Positions 24,729-33,710 of a DNA stretch of 37,457 nt are shown piece after piece. The DNA is taken from the NCBI GenBank assembly GCA_029261255.1, contig JAJDBQ010000144.1:1-37457 (forward strand), written 5' to 3'. The position numbers and the translations under genes were made by a program. Source of the DNA: Nitrospirales bacterium (GTDB lineage: Bacteria; Nitrospirota; Nitrospiria; Nitrospirales; UBA8639). Below the pieces are notes generated by a model, which made no database searches, was not told the DNA's origin, and saw only the letters and a program-made list of their open reading frames with translations. How positions within the stretch are numbered: the stretch's first letter is position 1; each line of letters opens with the position of its first letter.

Positions 24729-25799
24729 ATGGAAATTGGTATCGTCGGGCTTCCCAATGTCGGCAAATCGACAATCTTTAATGCACTCACCTCTGGAGGT
24801 GCGACCGCATCCAATTATCCATTTACCACGATCGAGCCGAATGTGGGCATGGTCGCTGTGCCCGATACCCGTCTGGCTCGTTTGACCGAACTCTTTCAAC
24901 CAAAAAAGACGATTCCCGCCTCTTGTCGTTTCGTGGATATTGCCGGCCTTGTCAAAGGCGCGGCTCAGGGTGAAGGTTTAGGCAATAAATTTTTAGCGAA
25001 TATTCGTGAAGTGGATGCCATCCTTCACATGGTTCGCCTGTTTGACGATGCTGATGTGGTGCATACCATGGGCAGCGTGGACCCCAAGCGTGATATCGAA
25101 GTGATTGAAATGGAATTGATGCTGGCGGATTTGGATAGCGTCACCCGGCAATTCGATAAAATTTCCAGTAAAGCCAAGTCTGGCGATAAGGCTTCAAGAG
25201 AGGTTCTGGCTGTTCTTGAAACGTTGAAAGCTGGCCTTGAAGAGGGCAAGCCTGCTCGAGCACTGGGTATCGAGCCAGAAATTTTAAACGAGTATTTTCT
25301 CTTAACAGCTAAGCCAATTTTCTATGTAGGGAACACCGACGAAAGTCCGGATCCAGCCGTCCTTGCTGATTTTGAGGCCTTTACGAAAGCCCGAGGTTCA
25401 GAGTCAGTGGTGATCTGCGGCAAGCTGGAAAGCGAAATAGCTGAGTTATCTGGTGAAGACCGTGACATGTTTATGAAAGACTTGGGATTGGAACAGAGCG
25501 GTCTGGAGAAAGTGATTGTCGGAGCCTATGCCACGCTGGGCCTCTGCTCGTATTTCACTGGTGGTCCGGAAGAGGTCAGGGCATGGACGATTCCGATTGA
25601 TGCCAAGGCCCCTCAGGCTGCTGGTGTGATTCATACAGATTTTGAGAAGGGCTTCATTAAAGCGGATATCTACGGGTTTACTGACATTGATCAGCACCGA
25701 TCAGAGACGGTCTTACGTGAAAAGGGCCTGATCCGTTCAGAAGGTAAAGAATATGTGATGAAAGACGGCGATGTCTGTCACTTCAAGTTTAACGTCTGA
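24729..25799 (+). CDS. ychF: ribosome-binding GTPase/ATPase YchF
   Basis: This 356-residue Obg-class NTPase matches YchF over its full length. G1 GLPNVGKST lies at ~7-15, the switch region NYPFTTIEPNVG at ~30-41, G3 DIAGLVKGAAQGEGLGNKF near 69-87, a helical insert, and the C-terminal TGS-like domain with TDFEKGFIKADI and a terminal HFKFNV. YchF prefers ATP to GTP, binds ribosomes and the 50S subunit, and affects stress responses. There is no strong Shine-Dalgarno before ATG 24729. It sits alone between the signalling island and the radical SAM gene. Confidence 0.97.
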   Translation: MEIGIVGLPNVGKSTIFNALTSGGATASNYPFTTIEPNVGMVAVPDTRLARLTELFQPKKTIPASCRFVDIAGLVKGAAQGEGLGNKFLANIREVDAILHMVRLFDDADVVHTMGSVDPKRDIEVIEMELMLADLDSVTRQFDKISSKAKSGDKASREVLAVLETLKAGLEEGKPARALGIEPEILNEYFLLTAKPIFYVGNTDESPDPAVLADFEAFTKARGSESVVICGKLESEIAELSGEDRDMFMKDLGLEQSGLEKVIVGAYATLGLCSYFTGGPEEVRAWTIPIDAKAPQAAGVIHTDFEKGFIKADIYGFTDIDQHRSETVLREKGLIRSEGKEYVMKDGDVCHFKFNV

Positions 25800-25988
25800 G
25801 TCTTTGGCCCCTTCCTCGGTCGTATCTTAATTTTTCTACCTCACCAATTTTCCGTTTAAAAATAAGGGCTTCTTGACCATTTGGCCCCTTTCAGCTAGGG
25901 TCTTGATGGAGGCCGTTTTTCTTCCTAAAGACATTTAATATACCACGCCCCCATTAATCCATCCCTCGAAATTTTTCTGGAGGTTTCT

Positions 25989-27581
25989 ATGCGCCCTCTT
26001 CGGGTGACAATAATTGACCTTGTGACCAAAGGTCCGACGAATTCGCTCTATGCTCGGATGATGAACCAAAACCTGGCCAGCATCATGCCCCAGGTGGTGG
26101 CGGTGTGGTGTGAAGAATTAGGCCACAAGGTTCGCTTCATCTGTTACACCGGGCGCGAAGATTTGCATCAGGAACTTGTCGAGGAAACGGACATTGTTTT
26201 TATCGGTTCCTTTACTCGTTCAGCTTTGACCGCGTATGCCGTTAGCAATCTGTTTCGCTCCCGCGGAGCGGTGACGGTCTTAGGGGGTCCTCATGCGAGA
26301 AGTTACCCACAAGATTCTGCTCAATATTTCGACTATGTACTTGGGTTTACCGATAAGCCACTGATCCATGACATCCTGACGGACTGTTCCCCGCACCGAC
26401 CGGTGGGGCAGCACCTTCAAGCCGCCAAGCAACCCATGGAATTACCTGGGGTCAAAGAACGCTGGAAGTTCATTGAGCCCACCATTGATAAATCCCCGGT
26501 GGACAGTTTTAAAATTGTTCCGATGATTGGCAGTATGGGTTGTCCCTATACCTGTGGCTTTTGTGTGGATGCAGAGGTGGATTACCAACCGTTGTCGTTT
26601 GATCAAATCAGTGAGGACCTTAAATTCTTATTGACCAAATTGAAACGACCGATTGTGGCTTGGCACGATCCGAACTTTGGTGTCCGGTTTAAGGAATACA
26701 TGGATGCCATTGATACCGCCATTCCTCCTAATCGAATTGATTTTATCGCCGAAAGTACGCTCTCCATTTTGACCGAGCCTCATTTGAAACGGATGCAACA
26801 GAATGGATTTAAAGCGATTCTGCCAGGTGTTGAGTCATGGTATGACATGGGAGGGAAATCGAAGACAGGGCGACAAGTTGGGGAAGAAAAAGTCAAACAG
26901 GTTTCGGATCATATTAATATGATCCTTCGATACATCCCGTATATCCAGGTCAATTTTGTGTTGGGGTTGGACTCGGAAGAAGGCTCAGAGCCATTTGAAT
27001 TAACCAAAAAGTTTTTGGATGCTGCCCCTGGTGCCTTTCCAGCCTTTTCGTTGCTGACTGCGTATGGGCAGTCTGCGCCGTATAATTTAACCCTTCAGCA
27101 AGACGGCCGCGTGCTTCCTGTGCCGTTTCATTTTCTTGATAATAATCATGCGATGAATGTGAAACCCCAAAATTATTCATGGCCTGAATTTTACGATCAT
27201 GTTATCGATATTTCCGAGCATGCGTTTTCATGGCCGATGATCGCCAAGCGGTTTATGAAAAACCGGGGAATGATTCCTAAATGGTATAATTTTGTGCGTT
27301 CGGTTTCTACCGGCGGATTCGGGCGGATTAACTACCACAAAAAAGTCCGAAAACAACTTGATATGAAAACCGGCCTCAGGCCATTCCTCGAAGGCGACAC
27401 GATGGAGATACCGTCCTTCTACCACAGAAAAATCCGAAAGAAATTAGGCCCGTTGTGGGAGATGCTGCCACCTCAATCGATCATGCATGATCATAAAGCC
27501 TACATGCATGCCCAACCGCTCTCGACAATCACCCCTCTGCCGCAAGATCCCCCACCAGCCGTGACAGAAGTGCCTGTGTAA
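25989..27581 (+). CDS. B12-binding-type radical SAM protein, unknown product
   Basis: The 530-residue protein has an N-terminal Rossmann domain (~1-150; VTIIDLVTKGP, VLGGPHARSYP) like the cobalamin-binding part of class B radical SAM enzymes. The radical SAM domain follows, with Cys185, Cys189 and Cys192 in CPYTCGFC, which hold the 4Fe-4S cluster. The C-terminal region is rich in His and basic residues. GGAGG sits 7 bases before ATG 25989. Such enzymes do methylations, cyclisations or other radical chemistry on lipids, cofactors or natural products. The substrate here cannot be told. It stands alone, without a partner gene. Confidence 0.85.
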   Translation: MRPLRVTIIDLVTKGPTNSLYARMMNQNLASIMPQVVAVWCEELGHKVRFICYTGREDLHQELVEETDIVFIGSFTRSALTAYAVSNLFRSRGAVTVLGGPHARSYPQDSAQYFDYVLGFTDKPLIHDILTDCSPHRPVGQHLQAAKQPMELPGVKERWKFIEPTIDKSPVDSFKIVPMIGSMGCPYTCGFCVDAEVDYQPLSFDQISEDLKFLLTKLKRPIVAWHDPNFGVRFKEYMDAIDTAIPPNRIDFIAESTLSILTEPHLKRMQQNGFKAILPGVESWYDMGGKSKTGRQVGEEKVKQVSDHINMILRYIPYIQVNFVLGLDSEEGSEPFELTKKFLDAAPGAFPAFSLLTAYGQSAPYNLTLQQDGRVLPVPFHFLDNNHAMNVKPQNYSWPEFYDHVIDISEHAFSWPMIAKRFMKNRGMIPKWYNFVRSVSTGGFGRINYHKKVRKQLDMKTGLRPFLEGDTMEIPSFYHRKIRKKLGPLWEMLPPQSIMHDHKAYMHAQPLSTITPLPQDPPPAVTEVPV

Positions 27582-27703
27582 GCTTTTGCGAGCGGGAAGC
27601 CTGGATGTTCGGGCATTTATTCTAGGTTTGAGGAGAGTGGAGCTTCATTCCCTACAAGGGTTTGTCGAAAAAACCGCCAGTAGTGTACGCTGCCTTAGTC
27701 AGG

Positions 27704-27896
27704 AGTGAAAGGTAGGGAGTAAAAAATACCAAAACTCCTTCCTCTTTTCCCAGCTTGCTTTCTCTGATACTCAATTTATACTTTTCACGCCTCACGCCTC
27801 ACGCCTCACGCCTCACGCCTCACGCCTCACGCCTCACGCCTCACGCCTCACGCCTCACGCCTCACGCCTCACGCCTCACGCCTCACGCCTCACGCC
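27704..27896. repeat. 16 perfect tandem copies of TCACGCC with upstream degenerate inverted units
   Basis: From 27785 to 27896 the heptamer TCACGCC repeats 16 times without a single mismatch (112 bases). At 27704-27724 the string GGAGTGA AAGGTAG GGAGTAA resembles the reverse complement unit GGCGTGA, so a large hairpin is possible. The array lies between the convergent radical SAM and ilvD genes, ending ten bases before the ilvD stop codon. It has no spacers, so it is not a CRISPR. The remaining part of the 27582-27905 gap shows nothing else. Confidence 0.95.
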
Positions 27897-27905
27897 TCTT
27901 CATCT

Positions 27906-29579
27906 CTAGCTTGTGACAGCGCCTAGCGAGGCGGACGATACCAACTTGGCGTATTTCGCCATGACACCGCTCGCGTAGCGTGGCTGAGGAGGCGTCCATT
28001 TTTTGAGGCGCGTCTGAATCTCCTGATCTGATAGTTCGACGTCTAAGCGGCGATTGGTAATATCCATCGTGATGATGTCTCCGTTTTGCACGGCGGCAAT
28101 GGGTCCTCCCTTTGCGGCTTCTGGTGCGACGTGGCCCGCCATGAGACCATGCGTTGCTCCGGAAAATCTTCCATCGGTTAAGAGTGTGACGGATTCGCCC
28201 AATCCCGCTCCAACAATGGCGCTGGTGACGCCCAACATCTCCCGCATGCCTGGTCCGCCTTGTGGACCTTCATAGCGAATGACTACGACATCGCCTGCTT
28301 TGATGCCTTCTTGTTGCACGGATTTGAAGGCGTCTTCTTCACATTCAAAGACTTTCGCCGGTCCCTTGTGGATTAATTTTTTTTGGCCTGCGACTTTGAC
28401 GACACAGCCTTCAGGGGCCAAGTTTCCTTTTAAAATGACCAAGCCTCCAGATGGTTTGATGGGATTCGCGACTGTGTGCAGTACGTTCTGTCCTGCCGTT
28501 TCTATGGCTGAGGATGCTTCCTCTTGCAATGTCAGACCAGTCACGGTGATTTGATCTCCTTGAAGATGTCCGGCTTCTAGGAGCCATTTCGCGACCAATG
28601 GCGTTCCGCCCGCCTTGTAGAGATCCGCTGCCATGTATTGCCCGCCAGGTTTTAAGTCGGCCAATAGCGGGACTCGACGGTTGATCGTATCAAAGTCATC
28701 AATGTTCAAGTCCAGAGAGAGTTCATGGGCAATGGAGAGTAAATGTAAGACACCGTTTGTGGAGCCCCCGGTTGTGGCGATGGCGGCGATGGCATTTTCC
28801 AAAGCGGGGCGTGTGATAATATCTCGAGGGCGTAGATCCTTTTTCAATAAATTGATCAAGAGTTCCCCGCAGGCTTTTGAGACTTCATGTTTCTTCGGGT
28901 CGAGCGCAGGAATGCCATTAAATCCCATGGGCGAGATGCCCAAAAATTCAAACGCAATGGCCATGGTGTTGGCGGTAAATTGTCCACCACAAGCTCCTGC
29001 TCCGGGACAGGCTCGTCGTTCTAATTCTGTGAGTTCTTCAGTACTCATTTTGCCTCGGGCATGTGACCCAACTGCCTCGAAGACGTCTTGAATCGAGACG
29101 GGTTTGCCATGGAATTCGCCGGGCATGATTGAGCCGCCGTAGAGCATCAGTGAGGGAAGATTGAGTCGGGCTAAGGCCATGACGCATCCTGGGATTGTTT
29201 TATCGCAGCCTGAGATGGCAATGACGCCATCAAAAAGATGGCCACGAACCGCGAGTTCAATAGAATCGGCCACGACCTCTCGGCTGATGAGCGAGGCTTT
29301 CATGCCTTCTGTGCCCATGCTTATGCCATCGGAGACGACGATGGTATTAAATTCAATTGGTGTCCCTCCTGCGTCACGAATACCTTGTTTGATACTGGCA
29401 GCCAGTTCGCGGAGATGAAAGTTACAGGGTGTGACTTCCGACCAGGTATTGGCCACAGCGATCAATGGTTTGTTGAAGTCGTCATCCACGAGCCCGACCG
29501 CTCGCAGCATGGCGCGGGCAGGGGCCCGGTCGGGTCCGTCTGTTAAGGTTTTGCTATTATGTTTCAGTGATTCAGTCAT
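27906..29579 (-). CDS. ilvD: dihydroxy-acid dehydratase
   Basis: IlvD removes water from 2,3-dihydroxy-isovalerate and 2,3-dihydroxy-3-methylvalerate in valine and isoleucine synthesis. The 557-residue protein has the family length and iron-sulfur cysteines in GCDKTIPGC and [16 protein letters not shown]. The end of the protein has [16 protein letters not shown] and the substrate region [16 protein letters not shown] lies 9 bases before ATG 29579. No other branched-chain gene is nearby. It converges with the radical SAM gene, with the TCACGCC array in between. Confidence 0.97.
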   Translation of the reverse strand: MTESLKHNSKTLTDGPDRAPARAMLRAVGLVDDDFNKPLIAVANTWSEVTPCNFHLRELAASIKQGIRDAGGTPIEFNTIVVSDGISMGTEGMKASLISREVVADSIELAVRGHLFDGVIAISGCDKTIPGCVMALARLNLPSLMLYGGSIMPGEFHGKPVSIQDVFEAVGSHARGKMSTEELTELERRACPGAGACGGQFTANTMAIAFEFLGISPMGFNGIPALDPKKHEVSKACGELLINLLKKDLRPRDIITRPALENAIAAIATTGGSTNGVLHLLSIAHELSLDLNIDDFDTINRRVPLLADLKPGGQYMAADLYKAGGTPLVAKWLLEAGHLQGDQITVTGLTLQEEASSAIETAGQNVLHTVANPIKPSGGLVILKGNLAPEGCVVKVAGQKKLIHKGPAKVFECEEDAFKSVQQEGIKAGDVVVIRYEGPQGGPGMREMLGVTSAIVGAGLGESVTLLTDGRFSGATHGLMAGHVAPEAAKGGPIAAVQNGDIITMDITNRRLDVELSDQEIQTRLKKWTPPQPRYASGVMAKYAKLVSSASLGAVTS

Positions 29580-29683
29580 GAATGCGCACTCCTTGAATGA
29601 TATGTGTGTTCGTGTAGGGGAGAATTTCTGTTATTCACACGTTGGCATTATTTTGAGAAATACGAAGACTATCAATCCTATTT

Positions 29684-29760
29684 TCGGCATTTCTGCTAAA
29701 ACGGGATTCCAGGGGTCAGTGTCCAATTTTTGGATGCCTACTTTTGCGGGCCTGACGACG
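29684..29760. repeat. decayed palindromic intergenic repeat
   Basis: The left arm (29685-29711, ending GGGATTCCA) and the right arm (29731-29757, beginning TGGATGCC and ending CGGGCCTGAC) are imperfect reverse complements, joined by about 20 bases. The pattern resembles the widespread GTCATTCCCGC..GGGAATCCA type of intergenic element. It sits in the 301-base gap 29580-29880 before ilvD. An open frame across it on the minus strand is probably not a gene. Confidence 0.5.
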
Positions 29761-29880
29761 AGGTTGAGGGTCGTGTTTCTTTGCTTACCTACCTCCTTCT
29801 TGCGATTTGTTTCAGCCATAAATTTCTCACAACCGTATTCGAGGGGTCAATCGGACTACGAGGTGGTGTCTCTCTTGTAA

Positions 29881-30798
29881 TTACGCTGTCCGTGGGGATG
29901 GGGTAACTGAGGAAAAGTAGGTATGCAAACGACGCTTTCCTGCTTCTCCTGCGGAAGCTGGGACGCTGAGTATGAGCCAGTAGGGGTTCGGGAATCGGTA
30001 GACGTCGTCATGACGATGTGTATCGATAAACTCCCACAATTTGGGGTGTTGCCGCCATTTTGGAAGCGGCATGGTATCCATGACACTTTGTTGAAGGTAT
30101 TGTTCTAAGAGACGGTCTTCTCTGATGGAAATAGTATGCGTGCAGGGCAGCTCACGAATGATAGAAATGGCACCTTCTTCTTCTAACGCCGCTACGACCG
30201 CCTCAGCGGTTAGGTAGGGTGGGGGAGAGTGGTCAGCGCAATGCTCATAGAAGATTTGATGGATTTTTGGGAAAAAGGCTTCGCGCTTGGCGAGCAACAA
30301 ACAGGCGGTGCCGCGTGACGGGTGAAGTGTCTGAATGATTTGTTTCATGGCCGTGCGTAAATCGTCTTGTTCGAGGCAATACAATGATTGAATGGCCCAG
30401 GCCAGATCATAGAGGTTCCCCGTGAGAACCTTCTGTGAATGTTCGAGTGTAGCTTGCCACCCATAACGCGGAAGAAACGGTGGCTTGAGCGCCTGTTGGC
30501 AGGTCGTCAGACAATACTGAGAGGGATCAAGGTAGTCATAGTGAATGCGAAGGTTTGTGGGTAATTGAGGTTGGAGCATCTTTGGGAAACGTCCTGTTCC
30601 ACATCCTATATCCACTAGCTGAAAATCTTCGCGCTCAGGGTGAAACATTTCTTCCCAATTGATGGCCTCGATGAGTTGGGTGTAGTCAGATTCCACAATA
30701 CGGAACCAGGCCTCGGGTTGGAGCACCCCTTTTTGGTAATATTGTAGGGAACGCTGCAGGTTTTGGTTGTACTGTGGTGGTTGCGGTGAAGATGGCAT
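29881..30798 (-). CDS. SAM-dependent methyltransferase, class I
   Basis: The 305-residue protein carries motif I VDIGCGTGRFPKML (~62-75), an acidic residue at the end of strand 2 (HYDYLDPSQYC) and a motif IV-like region (LAWAIQSLYCLEQDDL). These define a Rossmann-fold methyltransferase. The C-terminal half is helical and likely forms the substrate cap. It most resembles small-molecule methyltransferases in general form; the acceptor is unknown. AGGGA lies about 8 bases before ATG 30798. It is alone, divergent from the secreted protein gene at 30880. Confidence 0.75.
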   Translation of the reverse strand: MPSSPQPPQYNQNLQRSLQYYQKGVLQPEAWFRIVESDYTQLIEAINWEEMFHPEREDFQLVDIGCGTGRFPKMLQPQLPTNLRIHYDYLDPSQYCLTTCQQALKPPFLPRYGWQATLEHSQKVLTGNLYDLAWAIQSLYCLEQDDLRTAMKQIIQTLHPSRGTACLLLAKREAFFPKIHQIFYEHCADHSPPPYLTAEAVVAALEEEGAISIIRELPCTHTISIREDRLLEQYLQQSVMDTMPLPKWRQHPKLWEFIDTHRHDDVYRFPNPYWLILSVPASAGEAGKRRLHTYFSSVTPSPRTA

Positions 30799-30879
30799 GA
30801 ATGGAATCCCTTTAGATGCGATGAGTCTCGCTTATGGTAGCGTTGTGAAGACTATAGGACAACCCAGAAAAAAAGAGCG

Positions 30880-31536
30880 ATGTTGAATAACTCTCAAAAA
30901 GTCAGGCTGAGGATGTTGGCGAGTGTGTGCTGCTTGGTTGTGGGAAGTGATCTGTTAGGTGAGCCACATGTTGCTGAAGCATTCGGACATTCAGGGCATC
31001 TGACAGATTCTCAGGGGAGCTTCGAGTTGTACGCTAAAAAACAGTCTCGAGTTTTATTGATGTCTGATCGGGCCAGTTCGAACATGATTGGAACAATCAT
31101 GACTCTTTTAGCGACATTTGATGAAGCTGGAATCTTGCCCCCTGAAGGCACCGCCCAAGCCAATCAAGTGATTCATGGATTGATCCAGTTGCAATCGACT
31201 TTGATGAAATCGGCCTCAGCTGAGTTGTCTGCCTATCAAATGGCTGCTGAAGATTCTTGGCTAAAGGATCATCAAGACATGCAGAATGGCGTATTACAGG
31301 AAAAGGGATTAACTCTCAGGGTGTTGGAGACGTTGATTATTTATGATCAGGAACACCCAATGTGGAACGATCCGAATATCGGATCGGCCATGCAGGAATT
31401 TAATGTCTCGGAGGCAGATTGGCTGTTCATTGTGGAGCTTTTTCATCAGGCCGATTCGGTGTTTCTTGAGCAAGGACGTTCCATTCATGCAGTGTACGAT
31501 GCATGGCGAATGAAATTTCCAGGTGGAAAAAATTAA
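30880..31536 (+). CDS. secreted protein of unknown function
   Basis: The 218-residue product has a basic start (NNSQKVRLRM), a hydrophobic core (LASVCCLVVGSDLL) and a probable signal cleavage site after AEAFG. The mature part is rich in helix-forming residues, with a repeated LIQLQSTLMKSASAEL character and no cysteines. No family is recognised. It ends four bases inside the 3' end of the converging oxidoreductase gene (stop codons overlap at 31533-31536), so the two mRNAs are antisense at their ends. Confidence 0.65.
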   Translation: MLNNSQKVRLRMLASVCCLVVGSDLLGEPHVAEAFGHSGHLTDSQGSFELYAKKQSRVLLMSDRASSNMIGTIMTLLATFDEAGILPPEGTAQANQVIHGLIQLQSTLMKSASAELSAYQMAAEDSWLKDHQDMQNGVLQEKGLTLRVLETLIIYDQEHPMWNDPNIGSAMQEFNVSEADWLFIVELFHQADSVFLEQGRSIHAVYDAWRMKFPGGKN

Positions 31537-32516
31537 TCTTGTGTGAATGATGCCGGAAGGTGGATAGACTGTCCGCTCTTTGCTGCTTGATGACAAGCCT
31601 CAGCTAGTTCCACTGCTCGTAGTCCTTCTTCTCCAGAAATGGATATTGGTTGGTCTGTTTGAAGTGCTTGAAAAAAATCTTTGAGCATCAATACGATTGT
31701 GGGAGTGGTCGGTACGGACTCTTGAGATGTGCGTTGTTCTTTTTCAAACGTTTCGAGCACCCCGTTAGTCCAATCACCTCGAACGGTTACATTCTCCCCC
31801 ACAATTTCAATATGAGTGACCCGCTGTGATCTTACTCTGGCAATATCCAAGTGACAGGTGAGTCCGGAAGACGTGGTGAGGGTGATGTCAGCATGGCTCT
31901 CTGGTGCGTTGGAAGATTGACGGGTCATGTTAGCGGATACGGTGAGAGCTGCTTTCGGCATCATCATACACACCCAATCCAATGCATGGATGCCAAATTC
32001 TAAAAGGATGCCATGGCTGGGCTCTTGGACTCCGATCGTCTCGGGTCGTTCTTCCAAATGCATTGTTGCGTTGAGGGATAGCCACGGACCAAGGGCTGAG
32101 CCCATTTCTTGAATTTTTTGAATCACTGGTTCGTATCGTAGGGTATGGCCGGTCATCAGGGGGACGCTTGCATGGTGTGCTGTCTTGACGATGTGCCTGC
32201 CTTCCGTGGAATTCAGCGTGAGAGGTTTTTCAAGGAGCACCGCTTTTCGGTGGGTGATCGCCTCTAGCGCAATTTTGGCATGCAACGCCGCCGGAGCGAC
32301 TATTAGTACGGCTTGGATGGCGGGGTTGGCGATAAGATCGCGATAGTCTGGGAAGAATTGAATACCGTGTTCAGCGGCTTGTTGGCGGCCTTTGTCCGCG
32401 TGTTGCCGACTGATGCCGACGAGTTTGCCACCTGTTTCTTCTTCGACAAGATGCCGGAGATATCGACTGCCATGTCGTCCAAGTCCGATGAGCCCTACTG
32501 GTATCGGTGTGTTCAA
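31533..32516 (-). CDS. Gfo/Idh/MocA-family oxidoreductase
   Basis: The 327-residue protein opens with the NAD(P)-binding motif VGLIGLGRHGSRYL. It has the EKPL motif (KAVLLEKPLT) with the family's conserved Lys, and GHTLRYEPVI and HALDW in the C-terminal alpha/beta domain. Such enzymes oxidise or reduce sugars, inositols and sugar nucleotides. The start is TTG 32516: AGGA lies 7 bases upstream and there is an in-frame TAG just before it, so no ATG start is possible. The substrate is unknown; the sugar-related genes to the right suggest a carbohydrate. Confidence 0.85.
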   Translation of the reverse strand: MNTPIPVGLIGLGRHGSRYLRHLVEEETGGKLVGISRQHADKGRQQAAEHGIQFFPDYRDLIANPAIQAVLIVAPAALHAKIALEAITHRKAVLLEKPLTLNSTEGRHIVKTAHHASVPLMTGHTLRYEPVIQKIQEMGSALGPWLSLNATMHLEERPETIGVQEPSHGILLEFGIHALDWVCMMMPKAALTVSANMTRQSSNAPESHADITLTTSSGLTCHLDIARVRSQRVTHIEIVGENVTVRGDWTNGVLETFEKEQRTSQESVPTTPTIVLMLKDFFQALQTDQPISISGEEGLRAVELAEACHQAAKSGQSIHLPASFTQD

Positions 32517-32546
32517 CGGACATTCCTATCAAAAGCTGGGCAGTTG

Positions 32547-32564
32547 AAAAAAGCCGCCAGCGGC
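32547..32564 (-). terminator. probable intrinsic terminator
   Basis: On the minus strand GCCG-CTGG-CGGC (32553-32564) forms a short GC-rich hairpin followed by six T (32547-32552). It follows the stop of the gene at 32636 by about 70 bases and precedes the oxidoreductase start, so the two minus-strand genes are probably separate units. Confidence 0.55.
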
Positions 32565-32635
32565 GTTCTCGGGTTTTTTGTCCCACGGGAACCCTATTAT
32601 TCAAGACTCCCAAGAAAGAAAAATTACTATGCTCA

Positions 32636-33331
32636 CTATCCGATTCGAACAAAACATATTGGATCTCCTACGAGTGCTGTCGGGTAGGTGGGTTCTTCAA
32701 TATAGTAAGGTTGCTGATATTGCTCGCACCAATGTTCAATCCAGGGAAGTTCCTCCACTGATGTTGTGAGTAACCCTGGTATGGTCAACTTGGCCATGCA
32801 ATTGGCAAATAATCGAATGCCGGCTTCTCGTTCAGATGAAAAAGCTGAGATGTCAAACGTCATGGGGTCAGCACGATCATAGGAAAAGAGCCTGGATAGG
32901 TTGGGGAACTCTTCCGGATCATTCAAGACGCTGACGATCCATAGGTGATCAAAGTTGCCTGTGGCAGAGTCTGCTGAACTCGAGAAGAATTGTATACTGT
33001 TATCTCCAACGGCTTGATTGAGGATCTCGACTTCTGCATGCCGAAGGTTGTAGGGGCACACCGTACGCTGCAATTCTAGGCGTTCCATAAGTAGCGGAGG
33101 AATTTCTGGAACGCCTGCGCCGACATATAAGCTGTGTCCTTGTTGGGGCAACCGGCTACGCAGAGCTTTGGCGATCGTGCTCCCTAGTTTTTGACATGGT
33201 CCTCGACGATCCTCCCAAAACGCGTCTCCGCCTTCGTCGCAATAAATTGGTCCGAGGCCTGCATAGTCAAGGGCTTGGTACGCTTGCTTGATTTGCTGAA
33301 TTGTTTTCTTTTCGAGTCGCGGTGTTGTCAT
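32636..33331 (-). CDS. uncharacterised protein, Rossmann-like motif
   Basis: The 231-residue protein is soluble and not recognised. HSLYVGAGVPEIPPLLMERL resembles the glycine loop of a Rossmann fold (possibly SAM- or nucleotide-binding), followed by PYNLRHAEVEIL, where an acidic residue could bind a ribose. The later part has FDHLWIVSVLND, like a methyltransferase strand 4 region. There is no signal peptide. No clear ribosome site precedes ATG 33331. A degenerate methyltransferase is possible. It is bounded by a terminator on one side and a divergent promoter region on the other. Confidence 0.7.
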   Translation of the reverse strand: MTTPRLEKKTIQQIKQAYQALDYAGLGPIYCDEGGDAFWEDRRGPCQKLGSTIAKALRSRLPQQGHSLYVGAGVPEIPPLLMERLELQRTVCPYNLRHAEVEILNQAVGDNSIQFFSSSADSATGNFDHLWIVSVLNDPEEFPNLSRLFSYDRADPMTFDISAFSSEREAGIRLFANCMAKLTIPGLLTTSVEELPWIEHWCEQYQQPYYIEEPTYPTALVGDPICFVRIG

Positions 33332-33710
33332 AGATCGTCTGGATGAATTTGTCAGGTTTTTACTGCGTTTTTCTCATGTGAAATAGAAGAAAACACACGT
33401 TTGGTGAGTGATTGCTGTATTGATTCCCGACATCTCATTCCCCTTGCTAGACTTGACCAAATCATAGAATTGGTGTATTCATTACTATCTTTCCTACGGA
33501 CATTTCTTTAACGCAGACGTTCCATTCCCCAAGCTGGTGAAACAGTTTCCCCTCGTGGTGCTTTTTTTCTCTTTTCACACATTTCATAGGCCAGATCTTG
33601 GTGCTAGAAATTCCTTTGGCTCTGTTTTTTTTACGCGCAGTCTGATGCTCAGATGATGCTTTGGTTGGTCTCAGATCCTGTAGGTAGGAGATAGAGAAAA
33701 ACATAAATTT
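33332..33710. other. divergent intergenic region, possible promoter
   Basis: This 379-base gap separates the minus-strand gene at 33331 and kdsD. TTGACC (33453-33458) and TATTCA (33476-33481) are 17 bases apart and could be a weak plus-strand promoter for kdsD. No RNA, repeat or terminator was recognised. A minus-strand open frame across it overlaps kdsD and looks spurious. Confidence 0.2.

Noticed and set aside
27785-27896. CRISPR-like repeat array
   Set aside because: Units are 7 bases long, directly adjacent and have no spacers; no cas gene is near. It is a simple tandem repeat.
28633-29091. 152-residue plus-strand frame inside ilvD
   Set aside because: Antisense to the iron-sulfur region of ilvD; a shadow caused by codon bias.
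29631-29819. 62-residue minus-strand frame upstream of ilvD
   Set aside because: Most of it is the palindromic repeat read as protein.
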